From positions 4,718 through 51,988 of the forward strand of contig NPFB01000195.1 of assembly GCA_014084085.1 (NCBI GenBank): a DNA stretch of 47,271 nucleotides. The letters are read 5' to 3'. The position numbers and the translations under genes were made by a program. Origin of the DNA: Hondaea fermentalgiana. Its lineage: Eukaryota; Sar; Bigyra; Thraustochytrida; Thraustochytriidae. How positions within the stretch are numbered: position 1 is the stretch's first letter; every line of letters begins with the position of its first letter. Positions 36,740 through 45,599 of this stretch are shown piece by piece. Under the pieces are notes generated by a model. It was given only the letters and a program-made list of their open reading frames with translations, ran no database searches and was not told where the DNA came from.

Positions 36740-38599
36740 ATGGACGCCTCGGAAGAGTCGGCCGTTGCCGCAGAACGCGAGCTCGTGGCGCGCCTCGGCT
36801 CAGGAGAAAGGTTTTGCGACCCCTGGACGACGCCAGGGACTGCCGCAGCAGACGCGCTCTATCATGATTGCACGGTCCTGCCGCCAGGCGCCTGCGCACC
36901 GGAGCTCGTGAGGTGGTGCAGCATCCATAACGGCAACGAGATCGAGGGGTGCTTTGCACCAAAGCTCTTGCCCAATCCAGACTCTTCTTGGAGTCCGCTG
37001 CGACAAGGCCGACTCGCCAATGCATGGTGGCTCAATGCCGTCTCCCTTCTCGCAGCCTCAGTGGCGGGAAGAACGGCATTGCAAAAGCTCTTTGTCTCAA
37101 GTGCGCACGCAGCCTCGCATGGCATTTATTCGGTTCGCTTCTGGAAACGTGGCGCTTGGACAGTCATTCACGTGGACGACAAAGTCCCTTGCGACCCCAG
37201 AGGCGTGCCTTTGTTCAGTCGATGTCTCGATCCCAACGAGGTTTGGATTCTTGTTCTGGAAAAAGCATACGCAAAGCTTCACGGTAGCTATCTCAACCTA
37301 GAAAATGGTCGACTTGTCGAGGCTCTCCGCGATCTTACAGGGGGCGTGGCGGCATGGGCCTCGCTCAACGATTGGTTCGACTTTGCCGCACGGGTCCCTT
37401 CCCTGCCGATCAACGATGGAAATGATCCTGCATCAGAGAAAAAGGCAAGTACGCTGGTCTTTGGTGCCCGCATTAGTCCCGAGGGTCTCGCTGATGGGGG
37501 TCCACGCAAGCGAAGTGATGGACTGCGCGCAGGATGGATTTACTCGGTTCAAGGCGCTTTCCAGAGCGATTGTGGCAAAGTTCGCCTTGTGGGACTCAGG
37601 GAACCCTGGCGCGCTGCCTTCTGGCGCGGACCTTGGAGCAAACTCGATCGCGCGACATGGCACGCCCACATGGACGTCAAGGAAGCTCTGAATCCCGACG
37701 ACGACATTCCCGAAGACGCGGTGTACCTGCCCTGGGACCTGTTCTCGTCAACTTTTGGCCAGGTACTCGTGTGTCAACTTCCAACCGCAGAAACCGCGCG
37801 CACGCGCTTTCAAGGGCGATTTGAGTCCAGCAGCCTCGTTTGCGGCGCTGGCGGGTCTCCCGCGGACGAAGTCAACTGGCTTACAAACCCGATGATTGCT
37901 TTTACAGCGTCTGAACCTGCATGTCTGAGCATCTCCTTTGGCCAGGACGAAGATGCCCGCATGGATGACTTTTTTAGCCCCTCGCGCGATCGTGGATTTG
38001 TCCGCACTGCTACTCAACAACGTTCGGACGATGATTCCGACGACGAAGACACGGAAGTCGCACAGGACAAATCCTTTGCGATCTCAATGCCGTCTCGCGA
38101 CACGAGTGGCCTAGGTTTGATCGTACTCAAAGTCGGTAATAAGGACTCGGGTCGACAGCGGGCAACCGGGTTTCAGGAGTCCCGCATGGTTGGCAACAGT
38201 GGTGAGCAGTATCGCACGGATCGCGAGGTAGGGTGTTTTTGCCGGCTCACTGCTGGAGACTACGTCATCGTCCCCAGTACCTTTGCATCCAACGTGCAGG
38301 GCGAGTTTGTCATCGACTGTTTGGTTGATCTACCAGCTGCTATTACCTTTGCGCAAGATCCGGCAAAGCCTCTGCAAGATCAGTTGAAAGAAAGCGACGG
38401 CGGCGATGTTAGCGATGACGACGTAGAAACAAAGGGAGGCGCGGATGGATCCTCGCGAGCCCAGGCGACTCGCGGCAAAACATCCAAGCTCGTTTTTCAG
38501 GCGGATCCAAATCTCTCGAGGCACGATGACATGGTGTCACATCGTGACCTCGAACTGCGTGCCCTGCAGGATCTCATGCATGGCCAAGCCCTTGTATGA
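36740..38599 (+). CDS. Calpain-like pseudoprotease
   Basis: This 619-residue protein is called from the ATG at 36740 (MDASEESAVAAEREL). The same frame opens at an ATG at 36449, but the 97 extra residues cross a poly-T-rich tract and look untranslated. A calpain CysPc fold covers about 30-330. The active-site Cys of the QGxLGNCWFLA motif is Ala95 in QGRLANAWWLNAV. The active-site His of GHAYSV is Trp266 in GWIYSV. The Asn of LRNPWG is Glu288 in LREPWR. Flanking landmarks remain, such as KRGAWTVIHVDDKVPCD and LEKAYAKLHGSY. The C-terminal 290 residues include C2-like/domain III-type strands and an acidic Ser/Asp insert near 430-445. Proteolysis should be impossible, so a structural or regulatory role is inferred. 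No penta-EF hand is seen. Confidence 0.88.
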   Translation: MDASEESAVAAERELVARLGSGERFCDPWTTPGTAAADALYHDCTVLPPGACAPELVRWCSIHNGNEIEGCFAPKLLPNPDSSWSPLRQGRLANAWWLNAVSLLAASVAGRTALQKLFVSSAHAASHGIYSVRFWKRGAWTVIHVDDKVPCDPRGVPLFSRCLDPNEVWILVLEKAYAKLHGSYLNLENGRLVEALRDLTGGVAAWASLNDWFDFAARVPSLPINDGNDPASEKKASTLVFGARISPEGLADGGPRKRSDGLRAGWIYSVQGAFQSDCGKVRLVGLREPWRAAFWRGPWSKLDRATWHAHMDVKEALNPDDDIPEDAVYLPWDLFSSTFGQVLVCQLPTAETARTRFQGRFESSSLVCGAGGSPADEVNWLTNPMIAFTASEPACLSISFGQDEDARMDDFFSPSRDRGFVRTATQQRSDDDSDDEDTEVAQDKSFAISMPSRDTSGLGLIVLKVGNKDSGRQRATGFQESRMVGNSGEQYRTDREVGCFCRLTAGDYVIVPSTFASNVQGEFVIDCLVDLPAAITFAQDPAKPLQDQLKESDGGDVSDDDVETKGGADGSSRAQATRGKTSKLVFQADPNLSRHDDMVSHRDLELRALQDLMHGQALV

Positions 38600-38852
38600 T
38601 TGCTCTTGCATGGCGCCCGAGCTGCAAAGCAGCTTCAATGATGTGCTCAATTCTCGCCTTTCCTTTCTTATCCATTCTGCTTCAGTTTTTTTTTTTTTGC
38701 GTTTGTGCTTTTCATACGAAAGCAAAATTCACTGACATTACAGAGGGAGAGAGAAAACGAGAGAGGGTCAGCGCAGAGTTGTTTTTCATATTTTCTTTTT
38801 TGTTTTCTTTGTTGGATCTAGAATGCAAGTAGCGGTTTCCGAGCCCGCAAAA

Positions 38853-39551
38853 CTACATGTTAAGCTTGTGCTCCATAGTCTCATGGAAATTGCACAAGTA
38901 CTGCGTGGACAGTTCGGGCTCGCCGAGCCAGTCCTCAAAGGAGAGAGTGGAATCAGCGCCAGTGTAGCTCTGCAGTCCCGCAAAAGAGCTCTCAAGACCA
39001 GGGAGACGGTGGAACTGAGAATACAGACGGTGATCAGCCTGGTAACGCATGGCGGCGGCGAGGCCCTGCTGCGCCGTCAGGTCGCGCACCCTGGACTGCA
39101 TTTCACGCGCGCGGCGCTGCTTCTGCATCTGCTCCACTGGGTGTGGTGGCGCAAGATCGCTCACGGCGCTAGGGAGGCCCTCGCGCATCGAGTCGTGCGG
39201 CGTGGCCAACACCTGGAGCTCATTCTGTGCCTGCGAGTGATGGATGTGTTGTTTGTTGCACACAGCGAAACGTTATGCGCAGCCCGTTTGATTTGTCAGT
39301 TTTCCCATTGTCTCATTCTTGACGACCTTGCCGCGTCGATTAAATCATCACCTTTAGCACTCTTCACCCTATTCTCTCCTCCGCCCCCTCATGAGGCCTC
39401 GCGGGCCTTATCCTTTGCGCGCCGTTGAGCGCGGCCGACGAGGTCGGGGTAGCTGAGCTTTCTTCGGCTGTCCTCATCCTTGCTCCTCCCGCGCGCATCG
39501 TCTCTCGGCCTGCCCACCCCAAGAAAGAAGGCTGCGCGCACGTACCTGCAT
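38853..39551 (-). CDS. POMP: Proteasome maturation factor POMP/UMP1 homologue (two exons predicted)
   Basis: The main exon spans 38853-39230. It encodes a UMP1-family protein with PHDSMREGLPSAVSDLAPPHPVE, a helical middle (QRRAREMQSRVRDLTAQQGL) and the end STLSFEDWLGEPE...METMEHKLNM-like sequence (actual HETMEHKLNM). POMP/UMP1 guides 20S half-proteasome assembly and is degraded as the first substrate of the new proteasome. No ATG precedes the conserved HD-MREG box in the main frame; only a GTG lies upstream. I therefore predict a first exon of two codons, ATG CAG at 39551-39546, in the strong context GCCACCATG and followed directly by donor GTACGT. Joining in phase 0 to acceptor CTCGCAG gives MQAQNELQVLATPHD, a 127-residue protein close to the family length (about 140). 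Confidence 0.82.
39231..39545 (-). other. Predicted intron in POMP (phase 0, 315 bp)
   Basis: On the minus strand the donor GTACGTG follows ATGCAG at 39545 and the acceptor ACTCGCAG ends at 39231. Both sites fit consensus. A second possible acceptor, six bases further on (GCACAG), would remove two residues only. Confidence 0.6.
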
Positions 39552-40230
39552 GGTGGCCGGCGGGCGGTAGGTCCTGGCTGCGCGCTCGCGCTCTTCGCTT
39601 GCTCGCTCGCGTGTCTGGTCTGGTCTGGTCTGGTCTCGCGCGCACGAAACGAGGCCGCTCGAAGCTAGTTTGGCTTCGCTCGAGCTTCGCTGGGAATTCG
39701 GCGCCTCTGTGCGCCGAAGTCTTCCGCCCCGGTTTGACTTCTGTTTTTGAGCAGTGTCTCGGGTTAAATTTAACCTGGTGCGCGACAGGACAAAGAGTGT
39801 CCAGCGTCCTGGGCAAATTGAGTTCTGGTACGCGAGAGGACAGAAAAAGTGTCCAGCGCGATGCAACGACGATTTACGTCGGGACATTCTGCGTCGACAA
39901 TAGCGGAATGTCTTGTTTGCTTGTTTGCTTGTTTGCTTGCTTTTTTGATTGCTTGCTTGCTTGCTTGCAAGGGACAATTTACTTTTTTCATAAATAAAAA
40001 ACCAACTTGGTGCGCACAAATACCGTATCAAAACAATAAACGAACGTAAGGAAGAAGAACAGAATCTAGCTTTCTTATTCTTCTTGCAAAAGAAAAAAAA
40101 AATAAAAATCTATGGAGAGACAGACAGACTTGTGAGACATTTGCATGCATGGCAAGCAAAAGTCAACACTTGTACTTGATTGCCGCGCTCGCACTCACGT
40201 TCGCTCTCAGAAACAGTTATGCGCAATGTC
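39552..40230. other. Tandem-gene spacer between TMEM223-like and POMP genes
   Basis: This is 679 bases between two genes on the same strand, presumably holding the 3' end of the TMEM223-like gene and the POMP promoter. Visible elements are TCTGG repeats at 39613-39637 and TTGC/TTGCTTG repeats at 39913-39970 and an A-rich tract near 40087-40107. No additional gene is seen. Confidence 0.5.
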
Positions 40231-41265
40231 TCACAGCTTGCGACCTTGACGCTTGAGTCTTGCTGCGCGAATTTCCTCGAGAGAAGGTGGCTGCATACTC
40301 TTAGGTCCGGGGGAAGAATCCTCTGCCGTGTCAGCGGTGGAGCCACTGTTGTCGCTTGCGGACGTTGCGGTAGAGCCAGGCAGCACATTACCACTGAGAC
40401 CAACGCCGCCGTATGAGACACCAAGACGAGTCATGACGGACCTTCTATGAGTGTCGACGGCTTCCTGCCCGCTGGTCGGATCCGTGCCGGCAGCGGCCTG
40501 GTAAAGGTCGAAAAAGTCGCCCTTGGAGTCCAAAAGCATGTTCCATGACTTTGTGGGCACCTTGACCATGTAGTATCGCTGCCGCTGCGAAGGCGCCGTG
40601 ATCTCAACGTCTCGAATTGCAAACGTCTCCGGCCCCTTCAAGTTACCAAAGAACGTGTGCCCCCGCAATTGGACTTCTCCCGAGGCGTCCTTGATGGCCA
40701 TGCGGCCGATATTTGCGTGCGCATAAAGACGCGTCAGAACGGAGCAGGCAATACTCGTGAGGCCGCCAAAGAGGATCCACGCGGGATCCGTGTAGAATCC
40801 CATTGTGTCTGAAATACCCTCGAGCATCTCTGGCGAAGGAGTGAGACGCGAGGGAACTCCAAGAGCAGGCGCGAGAAAGGCGTCAGCAGACAACGCAGTC
40901 CAATATACGGCTTGCGACAAGCTAAAGACGGCCATGAGCCGAATGTGCGTTGTCTGGTTGTTCTCGTACACAGACACGAATGTCTCGGGGTCCTTGGACT
41001 GCCGCATAAAATTGCCCCTCGTTGGTTTGACCGCGCTTGGCCGCGAAGCCTTCGCACTCGCTGCATTCTCGTCAGACTTTTCTGTCTCAGAGGCTGGCGG
41101 CGCAGGCGAAGGCGCCGTCGCAAGCAGCCTCACCGTGGCGAGTCGTGCTTGGGGCCGCAGAATCGCCGCTGACGACCACAACGACAGTGTCTGCACGCCA
41201 GAGCTTCGTGGCTCCCTGCGCAGGAGACCACGCGTAGCGGCACGCAGCAGGGTGGCCGTCGCCAT
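40231..41265 (-). CDS. TMEM223-like mitochondrial inner-membrane protein
   Basis: This 344-residue protein is called from the ATG at 41265. The frame upstream reaches only a TTG. The N-terminal 50 residues are rich in Arg, Ala, Leu and Ser with no acids (MATATLLRAATRGLLRREPR), a typical mitochondrial presequence. Two membrane segments lie at about 108-131 (LMAVFSLSQAVYWTALSADAF) and 161-180 (AWILFGGLTSIACSVLTRLY). They are followed by a matrix-type beta-rich region with GEVQLRGHTFFG and YYMVKVPTKSWNMLLD. This order (FVSVYENN box, two spans, then a soluble module) fits the TMEM223 family, reported in animals to help cytochrome c oxidase subunit 1 biogenesis. Distant relatives such as TMEM70 or TMEM186 are alternatives. 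The last 70 residues are Ser/Pro rich and lineage-specific. Confidence 0.7.
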   Translation of the reverse strand: MATATLLRAATRGLLRREPRSSGVQTLSLWSSAAILRPQARLATVRLLATAPSPAPPASETEKSDENAASAKASRPSAVKPTRGNFMRQSKDPETFVSVYENNQTTHIRLMAVFSLSQAVYWTALSADAFLAPALGVPSRLTPSPEMLEGISDTMGFYTDPAWILFGGLTSIACSVLTRLYAHANIGRMAIKDASGEVQLRGHTFFGNLKGPETFAIRDVEITAPSQRQRYYMVKVPTKSWNMLLDSKGDFFDLYQAAAGTDPTSGQEAVDTHRRSVMTRLGVSYGGVGLSGNVLPGSTATSASDNSGSTADTAEDSSPGPKSMQPPSLEEIRAARLKRQGRKL

Positions 41266-41890
41266 GCTCGCCAGATCTGAGCTCGCAGCAGCCGACCGCT
41301 GGTACAGAGATCGTGAAAGAGGGTCTGGACTTTGCGACGCGGCCTTTTGCGTTTTGGACACATGGCGTCCAAAAGTCTGTCCGGAAACCCTGCAGGCGAC
41401 CGCCAGACCCCGAAGGGCGGGCACACGCTGCCGCAATGGACGCGCTCAGGGACTTGGAGCGTCGCCGTAAGTTTATGAGTAGATGAAATACGCGCCGCCA
41501 GGCCATGAGCGTCATGGAGCTTTGTCATGGCGCCGCGGAGATAAAGTATACCGTGGCCGCGGTCGACTCTGGCGAGATCAAGTGCGCGTCGTGAAAGCAG
41601 AACGCGACGCGTGCAGCGTACGACCGCGAGCCTGCGTCAAATCTCAGACGCCTGAAAAGCCCGCCTCGACGCAGACACATGCTCGTAGGCCACCCGCACT
41701 TCAAGACTTGGCGGTCGCGCTAAAACCCGTTCATGTCTCATCGCATCAAGGTGTCATCACTTGACGCCAATCGTGAGCGAAGCCGGCCTTTCGGCGAGCC
41801 GGAACGACAGCGTCGAGCTCCTTCCCCCAGGAATTGACAGGTGTCAATAAAAATTAACCGAAAGGCACTGATAGATGTTGAAAAACTGAC
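41266..41890. promoter_or_regulatory. Divergent intergenic region, TMEM223-like/528-aa orphan
   Basis: This 625-base spacer lies between start codons. It has no long repeat. An open frame of 93 codons at 41483-41764 starts at ATG but has only Arg/Pro/Ala-rich sequence and no recognisable feature. The last 60 bases before the orphan start are AT-rich. Confidence 0.5.
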
Positions 41891-43477
41891 ATGCGTTTTT
41901 CCCCAATGACGAATACAGTCTCGGAGGCCGTCGCCGAGACCTATGCAGTGAACAACGAGGAAGACATCAATGCGGTTTACCTTCACTCAAATGGCAAAGG
42001 TAACAGTAGCAGCAGCAGTAGAGGTGCCAGTAGCGCTCGCAAACATATGTCGCCACAGGGCTTCCTCGAAGAGGACCGGGAAGACAATCTGGACTGGGAA
42101 AGCCGCGGCGCAGGGCGCGCTGCTGCGACGCCGAACGAAGTTCCTTTGAACTCGATCGTCGGTGCATCCGCTCAGCAGACAACACCTGAAGCCTTGCATC
42201 GAGTGAGTGGTGTCTTGGAGAAGCGTCGTGGCGAGCTTTCGAGTCTTCGGCCAGCAGCAACGCTCGATGAGTTCCGAAACAGTAGTCACGGATCCGCCAA
42301 GAGTGCCATCAATTCATTACTCACCTCGGAGCGCGTCTTGCGGCCCTTGCGCTCGCTTATTGTGCAGTCTTATTTGCAAAGGCCCGAGCGCTTCTCATTG
42401 AATTTGGGCGAACTTCTCACAGAACTCGCCGAAGAAGAGCAACAGGGGGCGCGCCAAGCCAATAGCGGCGCCCTTGGAAACGGTAGCCCCTCCTCGCGCG
42501 CCCGACAGTCAGATGCCCATGTAGGTCTCGACGCTGAGGTTGCCGAGGAGAATCCATACTATCTCGCGGTCGACATGCTCGAGGTCGAACTTGCCAACAT
42601 TCTTAGCACGTGTTCACTACCTAGAACTCGAAGTCGTAAAAGCGGTAGAACATCAGCCTCTATGAACAAAAAGTCGCCTGCGGGATCATCGCCGCCCCGA
42701 AGCGACCCTGAGGAGACCAACGACGATACAGGGTACCGACGCCACGGCTCGGGGCCCAAACCGTCCGCATCTTTGCGCTCGCGGGGGTCGCAAAAATCCT
42801 CACGTCGAAAGCACGCTTCGAATTCCACGCGTGCGGGGCCAAAATTGAGGAACAGCAAGATTGCAGCTCCTCGCGAGCTCGATAGTGACGACCCTCTTGC
42901 AGAGACAGTTCTCATGTGGAACGTGGGAAGTGGACCCCCTGATTCGAGCGATTCGGATCGTGCGGGATCGCGACGGGCAGGGAGACTTGCATGGCAACCC
43001 CTGCGAGAGAGACGAAAAAAAGGTCTCAAGGCCCATCTTGATTTCGAAGACCTCGAAGCTTCACTCAACGAAGTGAGCGGACCTGTCGAAGTTGACTCTG
43101 AATTGCATGATATGGCGGCTGACGTGGACGAGGTGCTTTTGGCGACTTCTTCCCGGCCTCGCGCGCAAGGGCAGCGACCTTTCACCTCATCGCCCACGTT
43201 TTCTTCCGCAAAGGCAAAGCTTCCTTCCACTCGCGCCAGTGCCGAGAACGCTCGACCTTGGACTTCGGCAGACGATAGGGCTGCCTCCAGTAAAAAGTCG
43301 CAAAGAAGAAAGAAATCGTCAAAGTCAAGAAAACTCCATGGAATGGGGTCATTGCATCAAGATCAGTACCATGATGATCCTGGCAAATCGATTCGGAGAA
43401 AGACGGCTTCCAGCGCGGGGCTAGACCGGCTATGTCGCGACACGGCCTCGACACGCGCACGCCAACTTGCGGAGTAA
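41891..43477 (+). CDS. Serine-rich orphan protein, 528 aa
   Basis: The ATG at 41891 (MRFSPMTNTVSEAVAETY) leads to a 528-residue frame; a second ATG five codons on is possible. Most of the protein is low complexity and rich in Ser, Arg, Lys and Asp, as expected of a disordered protein. One more ordered segment at about 140-240 has hydrophobic periodicity (RVLRPLRSLIVQSYLQRPER then LNLGELLTELAEEEQ and YYLAVDMLEVELANIL), probably helical. It resembles a RIIa/DPY-30-like or helical-bundle fragment only loosely, so I assign no family. Basic clusters such as KKSQRRKKSSKSRK near the C-terminus could be nuclear localisation signals. It is convergent with the PH-like orphan, with 224 bases between stops. 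Confidence 0.65.
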   Translation: MRFSPMTNTVSEAVAETYAVNNEEDINAVYLHSNGKGNSSSSSRGASSARKHMSPQGFLEEDREDNLDWESRGAGRAAATPNEVPLNSIVGASAQQTTPEALHRVSGVLEKRRGELSSLRPAATLDEFRNSSHGSAKSAINSLLTSERVLRPLRSLIVQSYLQRPERFSLNLGELLTELAEEEQQGARQANSGALGNGSPSSRARQSDAHVGLDAEVAEENPYYLAVDMLEVELANILSTCSLPRTRSRKSGRTSASMNKKSPAGSSPPRSDPEETNDDTGYRRHGSGPKPSASLRSRGSQKSSRRKHASNSTRAGPKLRNSKIAAPRELDSDDPLAETVLMWNVGSGPPDSSDSDRAGSRRAGRLAWQPLRERRKKGLKAHLDFEDLEASLNEVSGPVEVDSELHDMAADVDEVLLATSSRPRAQGQRPFTSSPTFSSAKAKLPSTRASAENARPWTSADDRAASSKKSQRRKKSSKSRKLHGMGSLHQDQYHDDPGKSIRRKTASSAGLDRLCRDTASTRARQLAE

Positions 43478-43701
43478 TGTAGGGTTCGTTGCTTTACGCT
43501 GTTACGGTTTGGCTCTTTGATGATTCGCTAGGACCTAGCCTTTTCCTGTTACGCACAAACTCTAGAAGTAGTTCGTAGGAGGTCCCCAGTCACTTATTCT
43601 TGATCAAGCGTGAAAAAAAAAAACATTTTTCTCTACTTCAATTTCTATCTTTTTTACAGTGGCTGACTTGCTTGCGATCTTCTCAATGGGTCCTATCTTA
43701 T

Positions 43702-45120
43702 TCACGGAGTAAAGAGCTGTGAGAAAAGGCCCAAACCAGCGACCCAGGCTTGGCGTGACGCAGGCGAACGCGCAGCAAATTGCATGGGCATGACGCCTTT
43801 GCGCGCCACATGAAGTCGAAAAACAGTCTGCGGAGGGGCAATCATGGCTTCCTCCTCGGCAAGACCTGCACAAAAAATTGCACTAATGTCCGAAAGTGGA
43901 AGGGAGAATGTATGCTTTGCATTCTGTCCGCTGTGGCGTTGCTGCTGCGCGCGAACCCGGCCTTGCCCGCGTATTGGTACAGAGGACATATCACCATCGT
44001 TGGACGCCATTGAGAAATCGTCCTTGTGTTCTTGGAGCGTCCAGAAGAGTTTGTCGAGTTTTGCATTGAGACACAGGAAGACCTCGGTGCACACATGAGG
44101 GTCGCCTGGTCGGCTACCTCGCACGAGAACAGCGCGCATAGACGTGCCATTGCGCAACATATTGGCAAGTTCAAAGTGCTCTTCAAGAATTGGAGCGAGC
44201 AGTTCGTTTGCATCAGCAGCGGGACCGTCCCGGGGACCTTGAATGCGAAGGGCGCGCTTAAGCCGCGGAGCGCCTTTATTTTTGTCACCGTCCGCACGAT
44301 TGACAGCGCCATCCTTGCTTGGCGCGCCAAGGGGTTGCTTCTGCGGACCCTTTTTCAAACGTGTAGACCCAAGCCTCTGAAGATGCGTACGGACGAGGGC
44401 TTCTTCTTGTTCGAGAATTGCGAGGCGCTCGGCAAGTGCTTTCTTCACCTGTTTGGCTTTTTGAGCATGGCGCGCCGAAGTCCGCGATGAGGCCACGGAG
44501 AATTCTTGGGCCGTAACAAAGTCGTCCTCCTCGATCTCTTCTCCATTGTCGTCGTCTTCGTGGTGACTTCTAGGTCCTACTGAAGAGGATGCATGAGAGG
44601 AGACTTCTTCCACGCGATGTCGAGCTGTGAGACTTCGGATGCTAGTCACCAGAGAGTCTACATCATCATCATCATGGTTGTCGACGTCGTTGTTGTAGTA
44701 GTCATTGTAATGTTCGTGTTCATCGTCAATATTTTCTTGGAGGGCAACGGCGAGATCGCTGTCGTTGTCAAGGTCGTCCGCGACGGCGCGGAGCATGCTG
44801 GAGATGGACAGCTGCACGTGACGCCTGGGCGAGCGGAAGCCAACCTCGGATGTCTCCGAGTCCCCCGTCCGGCCCGTTCCCTGCGCAGCGCGTGTGGATG
44901 TAGCCGACACAGGCTGCCCTTGCGCTTCATGCTGAGCTAGTCCCTGGGAGCGCTGATGTTTCTGCTGCAGCCGCTGTTCAAGGTCTTTGTCTGCAGCGCG
45001 CAGTCGTTGAAGGAGTGCGCCATGTCGCTGCAGTGGTCGTCCGTGGTCCTGGAGCTCGCGCTCAAAGCGCTGCGCGAGCGTCGACCTGCCCGAAGGGTCG
45101 TGTCCAATGTCCACGGACAT
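43702..45120 (-). CDS. PH-like domain protein with coiled coils, 472 aa
   Basis: This protein is called from the ATG at 45120 (MSVDIGHDPSGRSTLAQRF). The frame runs 158 codons further upstream to a GTG/TTG-type codon through repeat-rich sequence and is not used. A Gln/Arg/Leu-rich helix (about 15-65) begins the protein. It is followed by acidic Asp/Asn-rich linkers (about 120-220) and a coiled coil (about 225-275, HAQKAKQVKKALAERLAILE). The last 155 residues look like a pleckstrin-homology-type fold: strands in RAVLVRGSR and VCTEVFLCLNAKLDKLFWTL, then KHTFSLPLSDISAIFCAGL and a final helix SRQAWVAGLGLFSQLF with the expected Trp. PH folds bind phosphoinositides or proteins. Which applies here is not evident. 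It is one of two neighbouring minus-strand orphans. Confidence 0.65.
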   Translation of the reverse strand: MSVDIGHDPSGRSTLAQRFERELQDHGRPLQRHGALLQRLRAADKDLEQRLQQKHQRSQGLAQHEAQGQPVSATSTRAAQGTGRTGDSETSEVGFRSPRRHVQLSISSMLRAVADDLDNDSDLAVALQENIDDEHEHYNDYYNNDVDNHDDDDVDSLVTSIRSLTARHRVEEVSSHASSSVGPRSHHEDDDNGEEIEEDDFVTAQEFSVASSRTSARHAQKAKQVKKALAERLAILEQEEALVRTHLQRLGSTRLKKGPQKQPLGAPSKDGAVNRADGDKNKGAPRLKRALRIQGPRDGPAADANELLAPILEEHFELANMLRNGTSMRAVLVRGSRPGDPHVCTEVFLCLNAKLDKLFWTLQEHKDDFSMASNDGDMSSVPIRGQGRVRAQQQRHSGQNAKHTFSLPLSDISAIFCAGLAEEEAMIAPPQTVFRLHVARKGVMPMQFAARSPASRQAWVAGLGLFSQLFTP

Positions 45121-45599
45121 GAGGCCCCGCGCGCAAAGCGCAAAGCGCAAAGCGCAAATGCTCGGCGCGCACAATGGTGGTCTGTCTCCTCCGCCAGTGT
45201 GTGTGTCTCTCTCTCCAAGAATGTGGCGCTCCCATTGTCTTTGTCTCTGCTTTGTGAGCGTTTCATGATGCCACAGCCTGCCTGAGCCGGTCACATCAGC
45301 ATCGTGGTGAAAACTACTACATTGTGACGAGATACGCGCGCGATAGATGGCATGGCATGCTCGCTCGATCGTTCGCGTGTCGCCAGCTAGCAGCTTGCAG
45401 CTAGCACACCTGCCAGCACGAGGTCGAACCAAAACAGAGAAAAGACATAGTAATATTAGGTCAGGTGAGGTGTCTGACGGCGAGGCAGGCAGGCAGAGGC
45501 AGACAGGCCAAAAATGGGGCAAAGAGAGGGTGGAAAAAAGACTTGAATGGCATGGCATGGCATGGCATGGCACACGAAGCACAAAGGCAGACAAAAGTA
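45121..45599. other. Spacer between two minus-strand orphans
   Basis: This 479-base spacer has a GCGCAAA-type tandem at 45131-45158, a CAGGCAGG tract near 45484-45505 and an (ATGGC)n array at 45548-45572. It should hold the promoter of the PH-like gene and the 3' end of the next gene. No gene is seen. Confidence 0.5.
45548..45572. repeat. (ATGGC)n pentanucleotide array
   Basis: About five perfect TGGCA units lie 30 bases beyond the stop of the 434-residue orphan. Confidence 0.9.

Noticed and set aside
41483..41764. 93-codon plus-strand frame in the divergent spacer
   Set aside because: Arg/Pro/Ala-rich, with no feature and no neighbour support.
45121..45594. 158-codon N-terminal extension of the PH-like protein
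   Set aside because: There is no ATG at its start, and the sequence translates repeat tracts (for example CHAMPCH from ATGGC units).
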